45,230 nt of DNA from Bacteroidaceae bacterium (lineage in GTDB: Bacteria > Bacteroidota > Bacteroidia > Bacteroidales > Bacteroidaceae): positions 1 to 45,230 of the forward strand of contig JAFUKC010000027.1 of the NCBI GenBank assembly GCA_017467885.1, given 5' to 3'. The notes under the pieces were generated by a model. It saw only the letters and a program-made list of their open reading frames with translations, made no database searches and was not told the origin of the DNA. Positions within the stretch are counted from its first letter, which is position 1. Each line of letters starts with the position of its first letter. Shown piece by piece: positions 44,526 through 45,230 of the stretch. The position numbers and the translations under genes are program-made.

Positions 44526-45170
44526 TTATTTTAAATCGTTTCGCCATTCCGATGGGTTTGCACGCCACTCTTTAAGTGTGGGCATAACTTCATCGGTGAT
44601 ATATCCCGTTTCCATTGCAGCCTCCAATACAGCTTCGTAGTCGGTGAGGGTTATAAGTTTTACACAGGCATCGGCAAATGCATTAACTGCAACGTCGAAA
44701 CCATAAGTGAACGATGCAACCATGCCGACAACCTCAACGCCGGCCGCACGCAGGGCCTCTACTGCTTTAAGGCTGCTTAATCCGGTTGACACAAGGTCTT
44801 CCACAACAACAACCTTTGCCCCCGGTTGTACATCGCCCTCGATAAGATTGCCCAAGCCATGATCTTTTGCTTTGGGGCGCACATACACGAATGGCTTTGC
44901 CAACTCCTCGGCAACAAGTGCACCCTGGGCTATTGCGCCTGTTGCTACTCCGGCAACGGTGTCTGCTTCGGGGAACTCCTGCAAAATCAGATTTGCCAAT
45001 CCAAGTTTTACTCGTGTACGCAACTCGGGGAATGAAAGGGTTTTTCTGTTGTCGCAGTAGAACGGCGATTTCCAGCCCGATGCCCATGTGAACGGTTCGG
45101 TAGGTTGTAATTTCACTGCTTTGATTTTAAGCAACTCGGCTGCTAAAATAAGTTTCGATTTGTCTGACAT
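44526..45170 (-). CDS. pyrE: Orotate phosphoribosyltransferase
   Basis: A 214-residue enzyme joining orotate to PRPP to give OMP in pyrimidine synthesis. Seen: the FTWASGWKSPFYCDNR orotate-binding segment near residue 28, the GVATGAIAQGALVAEEL region, FVYVRPKAKDHGLGN flexible loop with its lysines, and the PRPP motif VVVEDLVSTG near residue 122. Length is normal. First gene of the pyrE-SRPBCC-argH operon, with a -7-like box at 45219-45226. Confidence 0.96.
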   Translation of the reverse strand: MSDKSKLILAAELLKIKAVKLQPTEPFTWASGWKSPFYCDNRKTLSFPELRTRVKLGLANLILQEFPEADTVAGVATGAIAQGALVAEELAKPFVYVRPKAKDHGLGNLIEGDVQPGAKVVVVEDLVSTGLSSLKAVEALRAAGVEVVGMVASFTYGFDVAVNAFADACVKLITLTDYEAVLEAAMETGYITDEVMPTLKEWRANPSEWRNDLK

Positions 45171-45218
45171 AATAGTATGTATTTTAAATTATTGGTTTTT
45201 TCTTGTACTTTCTATTGG

Positions 45219-45226
45219 CGAAGATA
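45219..45226 (-). promoter_or_regulatory. -7-like box of pyrE-SRPBCC-argH
   Basis: Minus-strand TATCTTCG about 49 bases before the pyrE ATG. The window ends before the -33 region can be seen. Confidence 0.5.
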
Positions 45227-45230
45227 CGAA

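Overview
The window is chromosomal DNA from a member of the order Bacteroidales (phylum Bacteroidota). Three things point there. First, upstream regions repeatedly carry the Bacteroidota -7 promoter motif TAnnTTTG (often TATCTTTG or TATCTTCG), in the best cases with TTTG 19 bases upstream, and Shine-Dalgarno sequences are mostly absent. Second, the gene set is typical: fused murF-alr, GSCFA protein, meso-DAP dehydrogenase, DUF5020, DUF6089 and DUF6242 proteins, PorT-like barrel, tandem Skp/OmpH genes after bamA. Third, lipoprotein and signal-peptide genes have Bacteroidales-style neighbours. The genus cannot be fixed from this sequence. Nearly everything is core housekeeping; there is no CRISPR array, rRNA, recognisable tRNA, transposase or prophage.

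Layout: 1-320 is the 3' end of an unrecognised gene, closed by a strong hairpin. 449-2526 (minus) is a nucleobase permease with a DUF5020 outer-membrane partner. 2702-3502 (plus) is a muramidase whose stop lies 5 bases from that of trkH. 3508-8250 (minus) is dxs-trkA-trkH. 8418-11863 (plus) is GSCFA plus murF-alr, converging through a perfect 27-bp inverted repeat on ddh. pnp (minus) and a CxxC-less thioredoxin-like lipoprotein (plus) diverge from abutting promoters at 15200-15237. greA and a HIT protein follow, behind a long structured leader. 17781-22899 holds PorT, a 2[4Fe-4S] ferredoxin, a possible 30-residue membrane peptide, rubrerythrin, fumarase and hflX. 22997-26952 (minus) holds xerD, a TPR lipoprotein and dprA. 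27094-29335 (plus) is an O-methyltransferase, rbfA and a LolC/E-type permease.

29336-29695 contains the best RNA candidate: a rod-shaped, 6S-like RNA with its own -7 box and terminator, directly followed by an AT-rich secreted protein with DnaJ-type cysteine clusters. 30865-39123 (minus) is an envelope-biogenesis cluster: DUF6242, DUF6089, uppS, bamA, three Skp/OmpH genes and murI. ribD lies upstream of it with a consensus promoter that leaves almost no leader.

40328-42059 is regulatory: an ECF-type sigma factor diverges from an S24/LexA-like repressor, and between them lie a perfect DnaA box, two inverted repeats and an AT-rich stretch. 42132-45170 (minus) holds a four-cysteine lipoprotein and the pyrE-SRPBCC-argH operon.

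Functionally the window joins cell-wall precursor supply (murF-alr, ddh, murI, uppS, dxs), outer-membrane assembly (bamA, Skp set, LolC/E-like permease), RNA and ribosome factors (pnp, greA, rbfA, hflX), redox defence (rubrerythrin, ferredoxin, ECF sigma) and nucleotide, flavin and arginine synthesis. I found no convincing new multi-gene system. The most novel-looking pieces are the 6S-like RNA locus with its DnaJ-zinc-like neighbour, the greA leader or small RNA, and the four-cysteine Rieske-like lipoprotein.
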